Source: Janthinobacterium agaricidamnosum
Lineage (GTDB): Bacteria > Pseudomonadota > Gammaproteobacteria > Burkholderiales > Burkholderiaceae_D
DNA: 64,000 bases
NCBI RefSeq assembly: GCF_003667705.1
Contig: NZ_CP033019.1
Coordinates: forward strand, 4,836,001 to 4,900,000
Direction: 5' to 3'
Shown here one piece after another: positions 19,747 to 29,361 of the stretch. Position numbers and translations under genes: made by a program. Position 1 is the first letter of the stretch. Every line of letters starts with the position of its first letter. The notes under the pieces are model-generated. The model saw nothing but the letters and a program-made list of their open reading frames with translations. It did no database searches and was not told where the DNA came from.

Positions 19747-21663
19747 GTGAGTAAAATGAAAATATTTCTTGATTTATCCAGATTCCAAAAACAAATTATC
19801 GCCATAACGGCAGATTTTTTCTTATTACCTTTAACTTTTTGTTTGGCGATTATCCTCCGGTATGACGTCATCAACGCTGACGTCTACCGCAGTTATTTAT
19901 GGCTCATAATTGCAGCTCCCTTGGTTTCAATCCCTATTTTCATCCGCCTCGGCTTGTATCGGGCCGTGATACGCTTCATTGACCAGAAGATCGTCTATGT
20001 TGTCATTCTTGGCGTCACGCTGTCGGTAGCCAGCCTGGTAGCGCTGGCCGCGTTCGCCACCCACATGACAGGGCTTTCGCGAGGCGTCTTTGGCATTTAC
20101 TGGATCAGCGCAATTACTTACGTCGTGGCCAGTCGCTTTCTGACCCGTGGCTTTTTATTGCACGTAAAAAGCCCGAAACAGACGGTGCGCGTAGCCATTT
20201 ATGGCGCTGGTAAGGCAGGATCACAACTGGCAAGTGTTCTGCGCGGCGGTCGCGAATACCTTCCGGTTGCGATCATCGACGACAAAACCGAACTGCAAGG
20301 CGCGTCGATTGCCGGCATCCGGGTTTATCCCCCATCGAGCCTGCCCAAATTGATCGGCAAACTGAACATCAGCGAAGTTCTGCTGGCCATGCCATCGATA
20401 CCGAAGAGCCAGCAGAAACACATTCTCGACAAAATCGAATCCCTCAAAGTCAAGATCAAGGTGACACCACCTGTTGCCAGCCTGGTCAACGGTGAACTTC
20501 GCCTGCAGGACGTACGCGACATTGAGATAGAGGACTTGCTGGGACGTGACCAGGTGGCCCCGGACACAGACCTGGTCGCCACTTGCATCACCGGAAAGTC
20601 AGTATTGGTGACTGGTGCGGGCGGGTCGATCGGCTCCGAACTGTGCCGTCAGATCATCCGCCTGCGCCCCTCCAGACTCATACTTCTGGAAATGTCCGAG
20701 TTCGCACTGTACTCGATCAAACAGGAACTGAAGGGACTCAAGCACGCGCACGCTCTGGAACTCGAGTTGGTGCCCTTTCTTGGCTCCGTACTGGACACGG
20801 AAAAGTGTGCAATGATCCTGCGCACCTTCCAGGTCGAAACTGTATATCACGCGGCAGCCTACAAGCATGTGCCATTGGTGGAGCACAATCCGATTGAAGG
20901 CGTGCGCAACAATGTCTTCGGCACCTTGAGTATCGCACGCGCGGCGATGGACGCTGGCGTCAAATGCTTCGTCCTGATTTCAACAGACAAAGCCGTACGT
21001 CCGACGAATGTAATGGGCTCGACAAAACGCCTGGCTGAACTGATTTTGCAGGCATTTGCACAGGAACGTGGCAAGACGCGTTTTTGCATGGTGCGCTTCG
21101 GTAACGTACTGGGATCGTCCGGCTCGGTCGTGCCGCTCTTCCGCAAACAGATCATGGCGGGCGGCCCGATTACTCTGACGCACCCCGAAATCACACGCTA
21201 TTTCATGACTATTCCTGAGGCGGCGCAACTGGTGCTGCAGGCTGGCGCAATGGGAGAAGGCGGTGACGTCTTCGTGCTTGACATGGGTGAGCCCGTCAAG
21301 ATCGTGGATCTGGCCGAACGCATGGTGCATTTGAGCGGCCTGGAAGTAAAGAGCAAGTCGGCTCCGGACGGCATCGAAATCGTCCATGTCGGCCTGCGGC
21401 CCGGCGAGAAGCTGTACGAAGAACTTCTCATCGGTGACAATGTCGAAGGCACCGAACACCCACTGATCATGCGCGCGCAGGAATCCGAAATACCGCACGC
21501 GGAATTGCAGCTACTGCTACGCGAACTCGATGATGCCTGCGCACGTTTCGCCTACGAAGATGTGCGTATGGTACTACTGAAGGCGGTAAAGGAATATGCG
21601 CCACAATGCGGTATTGAAGATTTGATCTGGTCCGAAAAAAACAAAACGCAGGCGCCGCACTGA
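19747..21663 (+). CDS. Membrane-anchored UDP-GlcNAc 4,6-dehydratase (WbpM/PglF/CapD-like)
   Basis: A 638-residue polysaccharide nucleotide-sugar epimerase/dehydratase. The N-terminal ~130 residues form four membrane helices, followed by a first Rossmann-like region (VAIYGAGKAGSQLA) and the catalytic SDR domain with VLVTGAGGSIGSEL near residue 285 and STDKAVRPTNVMGSTKR carrying the active-site residues. It makes the UDP-4-keto-6-deoxy-HexNAc used for QuiNAc, FucNAc or bacillosamine-type sugars, matching the DegT aminotransferase and PglC-like transferase of the divergent operon. GTG 19747 or ATG 19756 could be the start. Confidence 0.9.
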   Translation: MSKMKIFLDLSRFQKQIIAITADFFLLPLTFCLAIILRYDVINADVYRSYLWLIIAAPLVSIPIFIRLGLYRAVIRFIDQKIVYVVILGVTLSVASLVALAAFATHMTGLSRGVFGIYWISAITYVVASRFLTRGFLLHVKSPKQTVRVAIYGAGKAGSQLASVLRGGREYLPVAIIDDKTELQGASIAGIRVYPPSSLPKLIGKLNISEVLLAMPSIPKSQQKHILDKIESLKVKIKVTPPVASLVNGELRLQDVRDIEIEDLLGRDQVAPDTDLVATCITGKSVLVTGAGGSIGSELCRQIIRLRPSRLILLEMSEFALYSIKQELKGLKHAHALELELVPFLGSVLDTEKCAMILRTFQVETVYHAAAYKHVPLVEHNPIEGVRNNVFGTLSIARAAMDAGVKCFVLISTDKAVRPTNVMGSTKRLAELILQAFAQERGKTRFCMVRFGNVLGSSGSVVPLFRKQIMAGGPITLTHPEITRYFMTIPEAAQLVLQAGAMGEGGDVFVLDMGEPVKIVDLAERMVHLSGLEVKSKSAPDGIEIVHVGLRPGEKLYEELLIGDNVEGTEHPLIMRAQESEIPHAELQLLLRELDDACARFAYEDVRMVLLKAVKEYAPQCGIEDLIWSEKNKTQAPH

Positions 21664-21766
21664 TTACAACGCAGGCCTGGTAGAAGTACCAAGCCGGCCG
21701 CCTGGTGAGTAGCCTGCTTGGCTCCTTCGGGCATATTATTCATCCACACACAATTTGAGAAACCAT

Positions 21767-23008
21767 ATGGAAACGCAGGAAAAATTCACTCAACGCACGA
21801 GCAAACAGGATGGCGCGCTGATTTCCCCAACCGAGCTTCTGAGCACGCTGTGGCACGCGCGTCGCATGATTATCGGCATGACAGTGGCCTCCATCGCACT
21901 GGGCGTGAGCAGCACCGTGTATTGGGCCAAGTATAAGAGTGACGGATTCCTGCAATTTGGCGGCCCCATCCCCTTGCAACCAGAAAAAACGGCAAGGACA
22001 AAAGACGTCAAGGATGCAGGCTTCGGCATTCAGCTCAGCGACTACAAGCGCTATTCAGCAGCATTTGGCAGTCGCGGCCGCTTCGATGACTTTGTACAGG
22101 CCGTCAAACTCGAAAATGCTCCCGGGATCGCTACTCTGCGCAAGAACATCACCAGCGAAAAAAACCTGAACGCCATCATCGAACCCATTTTCCCTTTCAC
22201 CAAACTCGATGCCAAGGACTTGATGGAGCAACCGAAAGAGAACAGCAATAATGTGATCGGTTTACGCATCAGCTACGAAGCCAGTACCCCGGAAGAGGCG
22301 CAACGTATCGTCGCCCTGCTGGGCCGTTACACTATGGACACAATTGTTTATCTGATTTATACGGATTCGCTGCGCTTCAAGCATCTGGAAATTACCGCAA
22401 AAATCACCAAGCTTGACAATGACATCATTGGCAGCAAGCAGAAACTGGCGGAATACAGCAGGCGCATCAACGACCTCAAACAAATCGTTGCACGCCACCC
22501 GAAGGCCGAAGTGCAAAATACATCGCAAGTCGTCACCGTGACGGATGAAAACTCACGTTACCTGTCGCCAGTAACGCAACTGATGAGTGCCGAGGTCGAG
22601 GCCAGTGCGGCGCAAGAAGCCATTTATCAGGCTAAACGGGAACAGCAACAATATCTGTTATTGCGTGATTACTACGATAGTGCCAAAGCGACACTCGACG
22701 CCAACAAGTCAGGCGAGGCAGTGCTACGCGCACTGGAAGCGAGCAAGGAACACGCATTCAAATCCAAAGACCTGAATGACGAACTGGTCAAGGAAGTGTA
22801 CAACAAAATCACAATCGACAATCAGAACTCGCTCAATTTGTATCTGGAAAAAAGCCGCTTCATCGCCGGCCCGAGTTTGCCCGAAAACCGCACTACACGA
22901 TTGTCAACGGCCCTGGTGGTAAGTGCCTTGCTCGGACTCTTTCTCGGCTGCCTGATTGCATTGGGACGGCAATGGTGGTTAGCGAACCGCGAGCAGTTAG
23001 CCAACTAA
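21767..23008 (+). CDS. wzz: Polysaccharide co-polymerase / chain-length determinant (Wzz-like)
   Basis: A 413-residue protein with the Wzz layout: a cytoplasmic N-terminus, TM1 at about residues 28-50 (MIIGMTVASIALGVSSTVYW), a long periplasmic alpha-helical region, and TM2 near the C-terminus (LSTALVVSALLGLFLGCLIAL). It regulates chain length with Wzy. It lacks a C-terminal tyrosine-kinase domain. The ATG at 21767 has a GAG 6-8 nt upstream and is preferred to the TTG at 21755. It lies 103 bp after the dehydratase gene on the same strand. Confidence 0.86.
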   Translation: METQEKFTQRTSKQDGALISPTELLSTLWHARRMIIGMTVASIALGVSSTVYWAKYKSDGFLQFGGPIPLQPEKTARTKDVKDAGFGIQLSDYKRYSAAFGSRGRFDDFVQAVKLENAPGIATLRKNITSEKNLNAIIEPIFPFTKLDAKDLMEQPKENSNNVIGLRISYEASTPEEAQRIVALLGRYTMDTIVYLIYTDSLRFKHLEITAKITKLDNDIIGSKQKLAEYSRRINDLKQIVARHPKAEVQNTSQVVTVTDENSRYLSPVTQLMSAEVEASAAQEAIYQAKREQQQYLLLRDYYDSAKATLDANKSGEAVLRALEASKEHAFKSKDLNDELVKEVYNKITIDNQNSLNLYLEKSRFIAGPSLPENRTTRLSTALVVSALLGLFLGCLIALGRQWWLANREQLAN

Positions 23009-23162
23009 CGATGTGATGTCGGCAGTATGATATTTATCTGCCGCAAGATTACCCAGTCCGGCCTGCCGAACTGGCAAACAAGCGCCCTCAAACGCTGCTT
23101 GATTAAAAGCCACTGGCGTACCACTCCGCTTTCCTGCCATTCAGCAACATCCAGTGCGCACC

Positions 23163-23216
23163 AAAATAAAAAACGCGCCATCGCATCGGCATGAAAATAC
23201 CTGATGCGATGGCGCG
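23163..23216 (-). terminator. Rho-independent terminator of the rhlE-like gene
   Basis: A 14-bp perfect stem (arms 23174-23187 and 23203-23216, CGCGCCATCGCATC paired) with a 15-nt loop is followed on the minus strand by TTTTTTATTTT. It lies about 120 bp past the helicase stop. The remaining bases of the 23009-23335 gap hold nothing recognisable. Confidence 0.85.
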
Positions 23217-23335
23217 CAAGTCAATACCGCTGCCAGGACAATCATGACGCCGCCACGTCTACAACAGAGTGGCGTCGGAACGTTTTCTGGCAATTGCATG
23301 GTACGCCAGCAAACGCTGTTTTCTGGCGATGCTCC

Positions 23336-24904
23336 TTATTGCTTCAGCAAACCACCCAGCAATGCCGCCACTTTCTGCTTCGGCTTGGCCGCAGTAGGCG
23401 CCATGCTGGCGGCAGCCGGGGCTGCGGCCTTGGCCGGCTCATATGGCTTGAGGAACCAGGGATCAGCCTTTTCGCGGCGTGCGCCGGGACCAAAAGCGGG
23501 ACGCGCACCGCGCTCCGCGGAGCGGCTGTCGCGGCTATCGCCGGCATGGCGGCTCTCGGGGGCGCGCGCCGGGCGTGCCTCGCCACCTTCGCTGCGGCGT
23601 GGCGGACGGCGCTCGCTGTCGCCGCTGCGGGCGGGCGCCGGGTTGAAGCCCGTCAATTCGCCGCGCTTGATGCTTTGCTTGATGAGTTTCTCGATATCGG
23701 CCAGCAAGCGCTCGTCCTTATCCGAGTAGATCGAAATGGCGTCGCCCGAGGCGCCGGCGCGGCCCGTGCGGCCGATGCGGTGCACATAATCTTCCGCGTT
23801 GTACGGCAAGTCGAAGTTGATGACGCAAGGCAGGTCGGAAATATCCAGGCCGCGCGCCGCCACGTCGGTCGCCACCAGCACGTCGATTTCGCCCTTCTTG
23901 AACGCCTCCAGCGCCGCCATGCGTTCCTGCTGGCTCTTGTCGCCGTGAATCGCCGTGGCGCTCATGCCTTCCTGTTCCAGCACGCGGGCCAGGCGCGAAG
24001 CGCCGATCTTGGTGTTCGAGAATACGATGACCTGCTTCAGGTCGCGCTGGCGCAGCAGATGGGCGACCAGGGCATGCTTCTGGTCTTCCGTCACCTTGTA
24101 GACCACTTGCGTGACCTTGTCGGCCGTCTGGTTGCTGCGCGCCACTTCGATCGTCAGCGGATCGTTGAGGAAGGTGGCGGCCAGTTTCTTGATTTCTGGC
24201 GAGAACGTGGCCGAGAACATCAGGTTCTGGCGCTGTTTCGGCAACAAGTTGATGATGCGCTGCAAGTCCGGCAGGAAACCCATGTCCAGCATGCGGTCGG
24301 CCTCATCCATGACCAGCATCTGCACCTGGCTCAGGCTGATGTTCTTTTGCTCGATATGGTCGAGCAAGCGGCCCGGCGTGGCGATGACGATTTCCACGCC
24401 GCCGCGCAGGATGACGGTTTGCGGCTTCATATCCATGCCGCCGAAGACGACGGTCGAGCGCAGCGGCGTGTGCTTGGCGTAGGCCTTGACGTTTTCGGCC
24501 ACCTGCACCGCCAGCTCACGCGTCGGCGTGAGGATCAGCGCGCGCACCGGGTGGCGCGCCGGCGACATGCTGCTGCTGGCGTGCGCCATCAGCAACTGGA
24601 TGATCGGCAAGGAAAAACCGGCCGTCTTGCCGGTGCCCGTTTGCGCGGCGCCCATCACATCGCGGCCTTGCAGCACCACGGGGATCGCTTGTTCCTGGAT
24701 CGGTGTCGGATGGGTGTAACCCTGGTCGGTCAAGGCGCGCTGGATTTCAGGCGCAAGGCCAAAGTCGGCAAAAGTCAGGCTGGGAGCAGCGGATGCGGCA
24801 GGTGCAGGTGCAGGTGCAGGTGCAGGCGCAGGCGCAGCGGCGACGGGCGCCGCTTCAGGGGCAATCGCCGGGCTGGGCGTAGGAGTCGATTCGGTTTCAG
24901 ACAT
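23336..24904 (-). CDS. rhlE: DEAD-box ATP-dependent RNA helicase (RhlE-like)
   Basis: A 522-residue helicase. After an Ala/Pro-rich N-terminal tail of about 45 residues come the Q motif, motif I AQTGTGKTAG, Ia PTRELAVQ, II VMDEADRMLDMGF, III SAT and VI HRIGRTGRAG. The C-terminal ~140 residues are Arg/Ser/Pro-rich and probably bind RNA. RhlE proteins act in ribosome assembly and RNA turnover. The start is the ATG at 24904 (MSETEST); upstream in-frame codons look non-coding. The AP dipeptide run is encoded by repeated GCAGGT units at 24797-24838. Confidence 0.92.
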   Translation of the reverse strand: MSETESTPTPSPAIAPEAAPVAAAPAPAPAPAPAPAASAAPSLTFADFGLAPEIQRALTDQGYTHPTPIQEQAIPVVLQGRDVMGAAQTGTGKTAGFSLPIIQLLMAHASSSMSPARHPVRALILTPTRELAVQVAENVKAYAKHTPLRSTVVFGGMDMKPQTVILRGGVEIVIATPGRLLDHIEQKNISLSQVQMLVMDEADRMLDMGFLPDLQRIINLLPKQRQNLMFSATFSPEIKKLAATFLNDPLTIEVARSNQTADKVTQVVYKVTEDQKHALVAHLLRQRDLKQVIVFSNTKIGASRLARVLEQEGMSATAIHGDKSQQERMAALEAFKKGEIDVLVATDVAARGLDISDLPCVINFDLPYNAEDYVHRIGRTGRAGASGDAISIYSDKDERLLADIEKLIKQSIKRGELTGFNPAPARSGDSERRPPRRSEGGEARPARAPESRHAGDSRDSRSAERGARPAFGPGARREKADPWFLKPYEPAKAAAPAAASMAPTAAKPKQKVAALLGGLLKQ

Positions 24905-25215
24905 AAATTTTCTGGTGTGCCTCCGCACTGCGGAAGCCATGCTTTCTCAATAAACAACATTTCGGGGCACAGGCAGCTCCGTCTTGCAAGCCATGGATCA
25001 TTGTTCTTGCGGCACCTCCGTGCTCCGGGACATGCTGTATGGCGTATGCGGGAGCGTCGAAGAGATGTGCTGCGATGGCGGCGGAGATCGCGCCGGCGGA
25101 ACATCGCGCGCAGAAGATACAATATCAGTGCTGTAAACGATACCCTAATTCACCGCAACTGTACACGGAAACCGTGATTTTTGAGCAAAAAGCGTTCCAG
25201 CAATAGACCTCCGGG
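24905..25215. other. Divergent intergenic region, no feature recognised
   Basis: About 310 bases between the helicase (minus) and the small oxidoreductase-like gene (plus). Promoters for both genes must lie here, but I see no convincing -10/-35 pair, hairpin or small gene. Confidence 0.4.
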
Positions 25216-25485
25216 ATGCCGTATCATGCCGGCTCCGATGCCAGCTCCGCCGTCCCTGCCCTTACCATGCCCACCCCGCCTTTATCCCACGATCCGCAAC
25301 CGCAGCCGCCCAGCAAACCGGGCAATGACGAGTGCTGCCACAGCGGCTGCACTTTTTGCGTACTGGAAATGTACCAGGAAGACCTGGCCGCCTACGAAGA
25401 TGCCCTGAGGGCGTGGCAACAGCGCCAGCAAGCCGCTGCCGCGCCCGCCACCCAGAGCGTCAGGAAGCCGCGCAAGCGCGCTTAA
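25216..25485 (+). CDS. Small oxidoreductase-like domain protein (PF09791 type)
   Basis: An 89-residue protein whose centre reads PGNDECCHSGCTFCVLEMY followed by EDLAAYEDAL, matching the short cysteine-rich Oxidoreductase-like N-terminal domain (pattern CCxxGCxxCVxxxYxEEL). The four cysteines could bind metal or be redox active; the function is unknown. The tail is Arg/Lys-rich. ATG 25216 gives 89 residues and ATG 25267 gives 72, with the conserved part intact in both. It stops 10 bp before the convergent chemoreceptor gene. Confidence 0.8.
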   Translation: MPYHAGSDASSAVPALTMPTPPLSHDPQPQPPSKPGNDECCHSGCTFCVLEMYQEDLAAYEDALRAWQQRQQAAAAPATQSVRKPRKRA

Positions 25486-25495
25486 CTTAATTCAA

Positions 25496-27184
25496 TTAAA
25501 AGCTTTCCCACTCATCCACCGGCGCCGCGCGGCGCGCCGTGCTGGCCAGTTGACGCGGCGCCGGTGCCGGCGTCACGGCTGCCGACGCCTTGACAGCCTT
25601 GACAGGCGCACGCGGCCGGTTTGCGGCGGCGCTGGCCGCATCGAGCTTGAAGATGCTGACCACCTCGCTCAGGCTGGCGGCCTGCTCCTGCATCGACTCG
25701 GCCGCCGCGGCAGCCTCTTCCACCAGGGCCGCATTTTGCTGCGTCACCTGGTCCATCTGGGTGATGGCCTGGTTAACCTGCTCGATACCGGCGCTCTGCT
25801 CGCTGCTGGCGGCCGTGATCTCGCTCATGATGTCCGTCACGCGGGTGATGCTGGCAACGATGTCATCCATCGTGCGGCCCGCCTGATCCACCAGTTTCGA
25901 GCCCGCCTCGACTTTCTCGACCGAATCGCCGATCAGCACCTTGATATCCTTGGCCGCCGCGGCCGAGCGTTGCGCCAGGTTGCGCACTTCCGTGGCGACG
26001 ACGGCAAAGCCGCGCCCCTGCTCGCCTGCGCGCGCCGCCTCGACGGCCGCATTCAGGGCCAGGATATTGGTCTGGAAAGCAATCCCGTCGATAACGGCGA
26101 TGATGTCGACGATCTTGCGCGACGAGGCATTGATCGACGCCATCGTCCCCACCACCTCGCTGACCACCTTGCCGCCCTCGATGGCGATGCTCGACGAGGT
26201 CTGCGCCATGGTGTTGGCCTGGCGCGCATTGTCCGCGTTCTGCTTCACGGTCGAGGTCAGCTCTTCCATCGACGAAGCCGTTTCTTCCAGCGAACTGGCC
26301 TGCTCTTCCGTGCGCGACGACAAATCCTGGTTGCCGGCCGCGATCTGGCTCGACGCCGTGGCGATGGTATCGGTGCCGCCGCGTACCTGGCCCACCAGGT
26401 TTTGCAGGCTGGCATTCATGTCTTTCAGGGCTTGCATCAATTGCCCCGTTTCGTCTTGCGATCGCACAACGATATGCGCCGTCAAGTCGCCAGCCGCCAC
26501 CCGGCGCGCCACGCCGACGGCCTCGATCAGCGGACGCGCCACGCTGCGCGCCACCCACAGCGCCAGCAGCATGCCGATGATGACGATGCCCGCCACCAAG
26601 GCGATCAGGCTGGCGCGCGAGGCCGCATAGGTTGCGTCGGCGCTGGCGCTCGAGCGCACGCCGCCGTCCGTGTTAATCGCCACCAGTTTATCGAGCGCCG
26701 CCATCATGTCCGTCATGACCTGGGCCGACGGTCCCACGGCCAGCGCGCGCGCCTCTTCCTTTTTCATCTCGCGCGACAGGCTCAGCATGGTTGCATGCAG
26801 GCGCATGAATTCATCGTTGAGCGCCAGGAAGCGCTCAAACACTTCCTTCTCGCCCGGTTCGGAAATCAGGCTGCGGTACTTGTCGGCATCGGCCTTCAGC
26901 CTGGCCTGGGTTTCCGTCATGCGCGTTTCGTTCTGCGCCATGTCGGCATCCTGCGCGGCCAGCATGTGCGCCAGTTCCCAGCGGCGGAAATCGCTGACAT
27001 CGCTGCGCATGGACATGGCCGCCAGCACGCTGGGCATCCAGTTGTCGGACAGGTCCGTCGACGCGGTATTGATGCGCGCCATGGAAAAGATCGCCGACAC
27101 GCCCAGCGCGGCCGTCAGCAGCAGCACGGCGCCAAACGACAAGATCAGCTTGGTGGCAATTTTCAGATCAAAAAACCATTTCAT
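25496..27184 (-). CDS. Methyl-accepting chemotaxis protein with C-terminal CheR-tether pentapeptide
   Basis: A 562-residue transmembrane chemoreceptor: TM1 (~10-30), periplasmic four-helix-bundle sensor (~32-185), TM2 (~188-210), HAMP, then the MA signalling domain with hairpin tip [20 protein letters not shown]. The last residues, DEWESF, match the xWxxF pentapeptide that tethers CheR and CheB. The start at 27184 ([15 protein letters not shown]) is chosen over 27220 because the extra 12 residues precede the positively charged N-terminus. The ligand cannot be predicted. No chemotaxis genes are adjacent. Confidence 0.93.
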   Translation of the reverse strand: MKWFFDLKIATKLILSFGAVLLLTAALGVSAIFSMARINTASTDLSDNWMPSVLAAMSMRSDVSDFRRWELAHMLAAQDADMAQNETRMTETQARLKADADKYRSLISEPGEKEVFERFLALNDEFMRLHATMLSLSREMKKEEARALAVGPSAQVMTDMMAALDKLVAINTDGGVRSSASADATYAASRASLIALVAGIVIIGMLLALWVARSVARPLIEAVGVARRVAAGDLTAHIVVRSQDETGQLMQALKDMNASLQNLVGQVRGGTDTIATASSQIAAGNQDLSSRTEEQASSLEETASSMEELTSTVKQNADNARQANTMAQTSSSIAIEGGKVVSEVVGTMASINASSRKIVDIIAVIDGIAFQTNILALNAAVEAARAGEQGRGFAVVATEVRNLAQRSAAAAKDIKVLIGDSVEKVEAGSKLVDQAGRTMDDIVASITRVTDIMSEITAASSEQSAGIEQVNQAITQMDQVTQQNAALVEEAAAAAESMQEQAASLSEVVSIFKLDAASAAANRPRAPVKAVKASAAVTPAPAPRQLASTARRAAPVDEWESF

Positions 27185-27595
27185 GCGTTGCGTTCCTTCA
27201 TTAACAGGTAAACGGGACAAGACAGGCGCGCACCAACACGGCGCAGGTAATGCGGCGGCTCATACCGAAACGCCGGTTAAATTTCCACAAGGCAACATTT
27301 TATCACCGACGCACTGCAGCGCAGAGTGGTTTGATCGCGGCATGCGGCCAAAGTTCAGGTGTAGCGGGCAGCGCGCCGCATTTTTGTCCAAACACGGTTG
27401 TTTCCAAACGGGAAAATGAAGAGCGGGCGTAGGAGTTGGATGACACGGGGCAATGTTCCTAGCCTACATAAGCACGTCGGCTCATCCGATGCCCGTCATT
27501 GCCCCCTGGTTCTATAGTGGATACAAGATTCAGCACAACGCTAGCAAGCCAGAAAAGCAGCGCCATCCAACAAAATCAGAAGACGAGGCCCTACC
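27185..27595. other. Divergent intergenic region between the chemoreceptor and Crp-like genes
   Basis: About 410 bases. I looked for a sigma-28 (FliA) type promoter for the chemoreceptor and a sigma-70 promoter for the regulator and saw only weak matches (a TATAGT at about 27513). No small gene or hairpin stands out. Confidence 0.4.
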
Positions 27596-28402
27596 ATGTA
27601 CAAAGCTTATAGCAACCTGACACCAGCAACGAATAGCCACGCAGCCGCCCAGCACAACTGGCAAGCCGCTCCGGCCACACCCATGATCAGCATCACGGGC
27701 GCCCAACAGAACGAATTGCTGCGCGCCTTGTCGCGCGCCGATCTGGAGCGCCTGTTTTGCCAGCTGGAATTGGTCGCTTTGCCTGCCGGCAAGCACCTGT
27801 TCGATTGCGGCGGCAAGATTGAATACACGTACTTCCCCACCAACGCCATCGTTTCCCTGCTGTATGTGATGGAAGACGGCGCCACCACCGAGATCGCCGT
27901 CATCGGCCGCGAAGGCGTGGCTGGCGTGGTGTTGTACGAAGCCGAGCGCGCCACCTGCACCGCCATCGTGCAGACGGCAGGCTACGGCTACCGCCTGAAA
28001 ACCGCCTTCCTGCGCGAAGTGTTCAATGAAGGCGGCGCGCTGGCGCAATTGCTGATGCGCTACACCAGCGCCATGTTTGCGCAAATGGCGCAGAACGTGG
28101 TGGGCGGCCGTCATTGCAGCATCGAACAAAAACTGTGCCGCTGGCTGCTGGACCGCCTCGACCGTTCCCTGTCGAACGAACTGAAGGTCACGCAAGACAC
28201 CATGGCCAACATGCTGGGCGTGCGCCGCGAAAGCGTCACCGTCACGGCGCGCAAGCTGCAGGACGAAGGCCTGATCCAGTACCGTCGCGGCACGGTCGAA
28301 GTGCTCGACCGCGAAGGCCTGGAAGCGGCCGCCGGCAATTGCTATAAAGCCGCACGCGCCGGTTTCGAACAATTCCGCAGCGGCATCAGCGCACACAATT
28401 AA
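27596..28402 (+). CDS. Crp/Fnr family transcriptional regulator
   Basis: A 268-residue regulator. A ~25-residue variable N-terminus is followed by a cyclic-nucleotide-binding-type beta roll (LFDCGGKIEYTYFPTNAIVSLLYVMEDGATTEIAVIG in two parts) and a C-terminal winged HTH with LGVRRESVTVTARKLQDEG. It has no Fnr-type N-terminal cysteine cluster, so oxygen sensing through an iron-sulfur cluster is unlikely. The sensor domain resembles the YPTDCIVSL subgroup common in soil betaproteobacteria, with unknown ligand. A palindrome about 100 bp downstream could be a target or terminator. Confidence 0.88.
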   Translation: MYKAYSNLTPATNSHAAAQHNWQAAPATPMISITGAQQNELLRALSRADLERLFCQLELVALPAGKHLFDCGGKIEYTYFPTNAIVSLLYVMEDGATTEIAVIGREGVAGVVLYEAERATCTAIVQTAGYGYRLKTAFLREVFNEGGALAQLLMRYTSAMFAQMAQNVVGGRHCSIEQKLCRWLLDRLDRSLSNELKVTQDTMANMLGVRRESVTVTARKLQDEGLIQYRRGTVEVLDREGLEAAAGNCYKAARAGFEQFRSGISAHN

Positions 28403-28501
28403 GCCACGTCGCAAGCTGATGCGGCAGGAAAGCAACACCTTGTACCACCATTTGCCACTTCGTCTTGCTTGGCAACAATCCAGCCTCTATTATTCTCGTT
28501 G

Positions 28502-28541
28502 AAATTACCCAATAGAAATTTTAGTTTCAATTGGGTAATTT
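28502..28541. repeat. Perfect 12-bp inverted repeat upstream of the outer-membrane protein gene
   Basis: Arms AAATTACCCAAT (28502-28513) and ATTGGGTAATTT (28530-28541); inside, GAAA and TTTC continue the pairing after one mismatch, giving nearly full-length dyad symmetry of 40 bp. It lies 41 bp before the ATG of the barrel gene and 100 bp after the Crp-like gene. It may be an operator or an AT-rich terminator. Confidence 0.65.
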
Positions 28542-28581
28542 ATCGCGTACATAATTAGACCAACGACTGGAGTCAGTAAGC

Positions 28582-29244
28582 ATGAAACAGCAATACCTGA
28601 TCGCCGCCCTACTGGCAGGCATGTTCTGCGCAAGCCAAGCCCAGGCAGAAATCGCCATCGCCGCCGACCTGGGTACGACTGGCGTCGGCGCCCACCTGAG
28701 CGTGCCGCTGCAATCGAATCTGAATGCCCGTTTTGGCGTCGGCTTCCTGAATTACTCCTACGACTCCAGCACCGAAGACGTCGACTACAAGCTGAAACTC
28801 AAACTGCGCACCTTCGACGCCTTGCTCGACTACTTCCCCATGGACGGCGCCTTCCGCGTCAGCGCCGGCGTCGTGTACAACGGCAATAAAATCGATGCCA
28901 AAGGCAAGCCGAACAAAAGCGGCAGCTACACATTGAACGGCAACACCTATACGGCGGCCAGCGCTGGCCAGCTGGACGGCACCATCGATTTCCGCAAGGT
29001 CGCCCCCTACATCGGCATCGGCTGGGGCAACCCGGTGAAAGAGGCCGGCTGGAGCATTTCCAGCGACATCGGCGTATTGTTCCAGGGTTCGCCGAAAACC
29101 TCGCTGCACAATACCGGCTGCGACCCGCTGGTCTGTGCCGCCCTGAAAACGGACGTTGCCGCTGAAAACGAAAAACTGTCCGACAAGGTCAAGGATTTCA
29201 AGGCGTATCCAGTGCTGCGCATCAGTGCCAGCTACCGCTTCTAA
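28582..29244 (+). CDS. Outer-membrane beta-barrel protein
   Basis: A 220-residue protein. The signal peptide MKQQYLIAALLAGMFCASQAQA is cleaved before EIAIAADLG. The mature part alternates polar and hydrophobic residues and ends in the outer-membrane insertion signature ISASYRF (C-terminal Phe). Repeated barrel segments (ARFGVGFLNYSY, FRVSAGVVYNG, VAPYIGIGWG) resemble OmpW/OmpA-like porin families. Two cysteines lie in one extracellular-type loop (GCDPLVC). No specific transport role can be assigned. A strong terminator follows. Confidence 0.85.
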   Translation: MKQQYLIAALLAGMFCASQAQAEIAIAADLGTTGVGAHLSVPLQSNLNARFGVGFLNYSYDSSTEDVDYKLKLKLRTFDALLDYFPMDGAFRVSAGVVYNGNKIDAKGKPNKSGSYTLNGNTYTAASAGQLDGTIDFRKVAPYIGIGWGNPVKEAGWSISSDIGVLFQGSPKTSLHNTGCDPLVCAALKTDVAAENEKLSDKVKDFKAYPVLRISASYRF

Positions 29245-29287
29245 GCAGGTTTTCGCCCCTGGCGCCAACCCGCCAGGCAAGATATCA

Positions 29288-29312
29288 AGGCACGCTGCGG
29301 CGTGCCTTTTTA
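29288..29312 (+). terminator. Rho-independent terminator after the outer-membrane protein gene
   Basis: A perfect 8-bp stem AGGCACGC/GCGTGCCT with a TGCG tetraloop is followed by TTTTTAT, 44 bp past the stop codon. Confidence 0.9.
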
Positions 29313-29361
29313 TATTCGGGGTTGAAAAGGACTGCAGGCCAGACACTGCGGCACGCCGCAC

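Noticed and set aside
24797..24838. Possible regulatory tandem repeat
   Set aside because: It is the Ala-Pro coding run in the helicase N-terminal tail, common low complexity.
23204..25177. 657-residue plus-strand frame opposite the helicase
   Set aside because: Antisense shadow; the DEAD-box motifs are on the minus strand.
25550..27211. 553-residue plus-strand frame opposite the chemoreceptor
   Set aside because: Antisense shadow rich in Arg/His; the chemoreceptor on the minus strand is unambiguous.
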